DNA of 5,855 bases, from NCBI GenBank assembly GCA_007122815.1, contig SKSV01000032.1, positions 1 to 5,855 on the forward strand. Direction: 5' to 3'. Shown here one piece after another: positions 5,184-5,855 of the stretch (positions are counted from its first letter, which is position 1; every line of letters begins with the position of its first letter). Origin of the DNA: Trueperaceae bacterium (GTDB taxonomy: Bacteria; Deinococcota; Deinococci; Deinococcales; Trueperaceae). The translations under genes were made by a program, and so were the position numbers. The notes beneath the pieces were generated by a model. It saw only the letters and a program-made list of their open reading frames with translations. It was not told the origin of the DNA and ran no database searches.

Positions 5184-5855
5184 CTAGTCCGAGCCCCGCG
5201 CCCCGCCGAAGGACCTGATCCCGAAGACGACCCAGAAGACCGTCAACGCGCCGGTGAAGGCCAACACGGGTAGCGGGCCGAACTGGGCTATCAAGGGGAT
5301 GGACGCGGCCGTGAAGAGGCCGCCGCCCACCACCGGCTCGAAGAGGAGCTGCTTGTAACCGAACGCCTCGAGGCCCCCCGAGCGGTTCTGGGGATCGGCG
5401 ATCCGCATCAGCAGCAAGCCGGTGACGGTCATGCCCATCGACTGGCCGAAGTCGCCGAGCCCGCGCTCGTAAGCGTTCTCCGGGATGATCCTGGGCGCCA
5501 GAACCAGGTATGCGATCAGGTTCCATACGATGCCCGCGAGCGCGAGGAGCACGAACGGCGCGAGGTTGCCACCGAGCGCCTCGAGCGAGAGAGTGCCGAG
5601 CGCCGCCACGATGATCAGGTCTAGCGAGAACCCACCAAGGCGGTTGATGAGCTTGCGGTCGACCAAGTTCGCGCGACCGGTGCGGTCGAGCACCAGTTGC
5701 AGCACCACCCCACCCAACATGGCGAGCGGGAACAGGGGCATGTGAACTAGCAGCTCGACGCCACCGTCGCGCCCCCAGGTCGAGCGCTCCAGCCACGCCA
5801 GGGACTGCTGGAGCAACCAGCCGAGGCTCACCGCAATGGCGACGTAACCCACGTG
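5184..5855 (-). CDS. GltS-like sodium:glutamate symporter family protein, C-terminal part only
   Basis: Integral inner-membrane protein, probably a sodium-coupled carrier for glutamate or a related solute. About 223 residues are visible, ending at TAG (5186-5184); the gene runs off the right edge. The GTG at 5852-5850 is probably internal, since GltS-type proteins are about 400-470 residues. Counting from that GTG, hydrophobic spans lie near 2-18, 34-54, 75-93, 98-119, 138-150, 172-190 and 194-212. The most recognisable stretch is RGLGDFGQSMGMTVTGLLLM (130-149), then RIADPQNRSGGLEAFGYKQL (150-169) and FEPVVGGGLFTA (171-182), a pattern I associate with GltS-like proteins rather than with classical enteric GltS, whose motif is GLGATPTAIANM-like. 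Family assignment is therefore from recall of a divergent branch and the substrate is uncertain. It is transcribed convergently to the aldehyde dehydrogenase gene, so it is not part of that operon. Confidence 0.65.
   Translation of the reverse strand, partial: HVGYVAIAVSLGWLLQQSLAWLERSTWGRDGGVELLVHMPLFPLAMLGGVVLQLVLDRTGRANLVDRKLINRLGGFSLDLIIVAALGTLSLEALGGNLAPFVLLALAGIVWNLIAYLVLAPRIIPENAYERGLGDFGQSMGMTVTGLLLMRIADPQNRSGGLEAFGYKQLLFEPVVGGGLFTAASIPLIAQFGPLPVLAFTGALTVFWVVFGIRSFGGARGSD

Noticed and set aside
5172..5190. GGACT/AGTCC hairpin (5-bp stem, 9-base loop) as a bidirectional terminator between convergent genes
   Set aside because: Short stem, long loop and no T-run on either strand; a stem this short is expected by chance. 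It also covers the stop codon of the minus-strand gene.

Overview
The window comes from a high-GC bacterium (roughly two-thirds G+C by eye, GTG starts, strong G/C third-position preference). Phylum cannot be fixed from the sequence alone; Deinococcota (Trueperaceae-like), Chloroflexota, Actinomycetota or Proteobacteria would all fit, so I do not name one. It is densely coding, with no RNA genes, CRISPR arrays or mobile elements visible.

Positions 1-5153 hold a plus-strand, five-gene run that looks like one operon: the C-terminal two-thirds of a family-5 (peptide/nickel type) ABC substrate-binding protein (1-1023), a DppB-like permease (1089-2012), a DppC-like permease (2009-2917), a HAD-superfamily phosphatase/phosphomutase of the beta-phosphoglucomutase type (2914-3645) and a betaine-aldehyde/aminoaldehyde-type aldehyde dehydrogenase (3642-5153). 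The last four genes are joined by three successive 4-base stop/start overlaps (GTGA, GTGA, ATGA), implying translational coupling. The only real gap, 65 bases between binding protein and first permease, holds a perfect Shine-Dalgarno stranded far from any start and a 13-bp stem-loop. No ATPase subunit gene follows the permeases, so the ATP-binding partners must lie upstream of the window or elsewhere.

Positions 5184-5855 hold, convergently on the minus strand, the C-terminal half of a GltS-like (sodium:glutamate symporter type) membrane protein whose start lies beyond the right edge. Only 30 bases separate it from the aldehyde dehydrogenase stop.

A working reading is that the ABC transporter brings in a small organic compound, probably amine- or peptide-like, and that the phosphatase and dehydrogenase act on it or on a breakdown product. 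The substrate is not determined by the sequence. I see no clearly new system here; the most interesting items are the intergenic stem-loop with its displaced ribosome binding site and the coupling of an ATPase-less transporter cassette to two catabolic enzymes.
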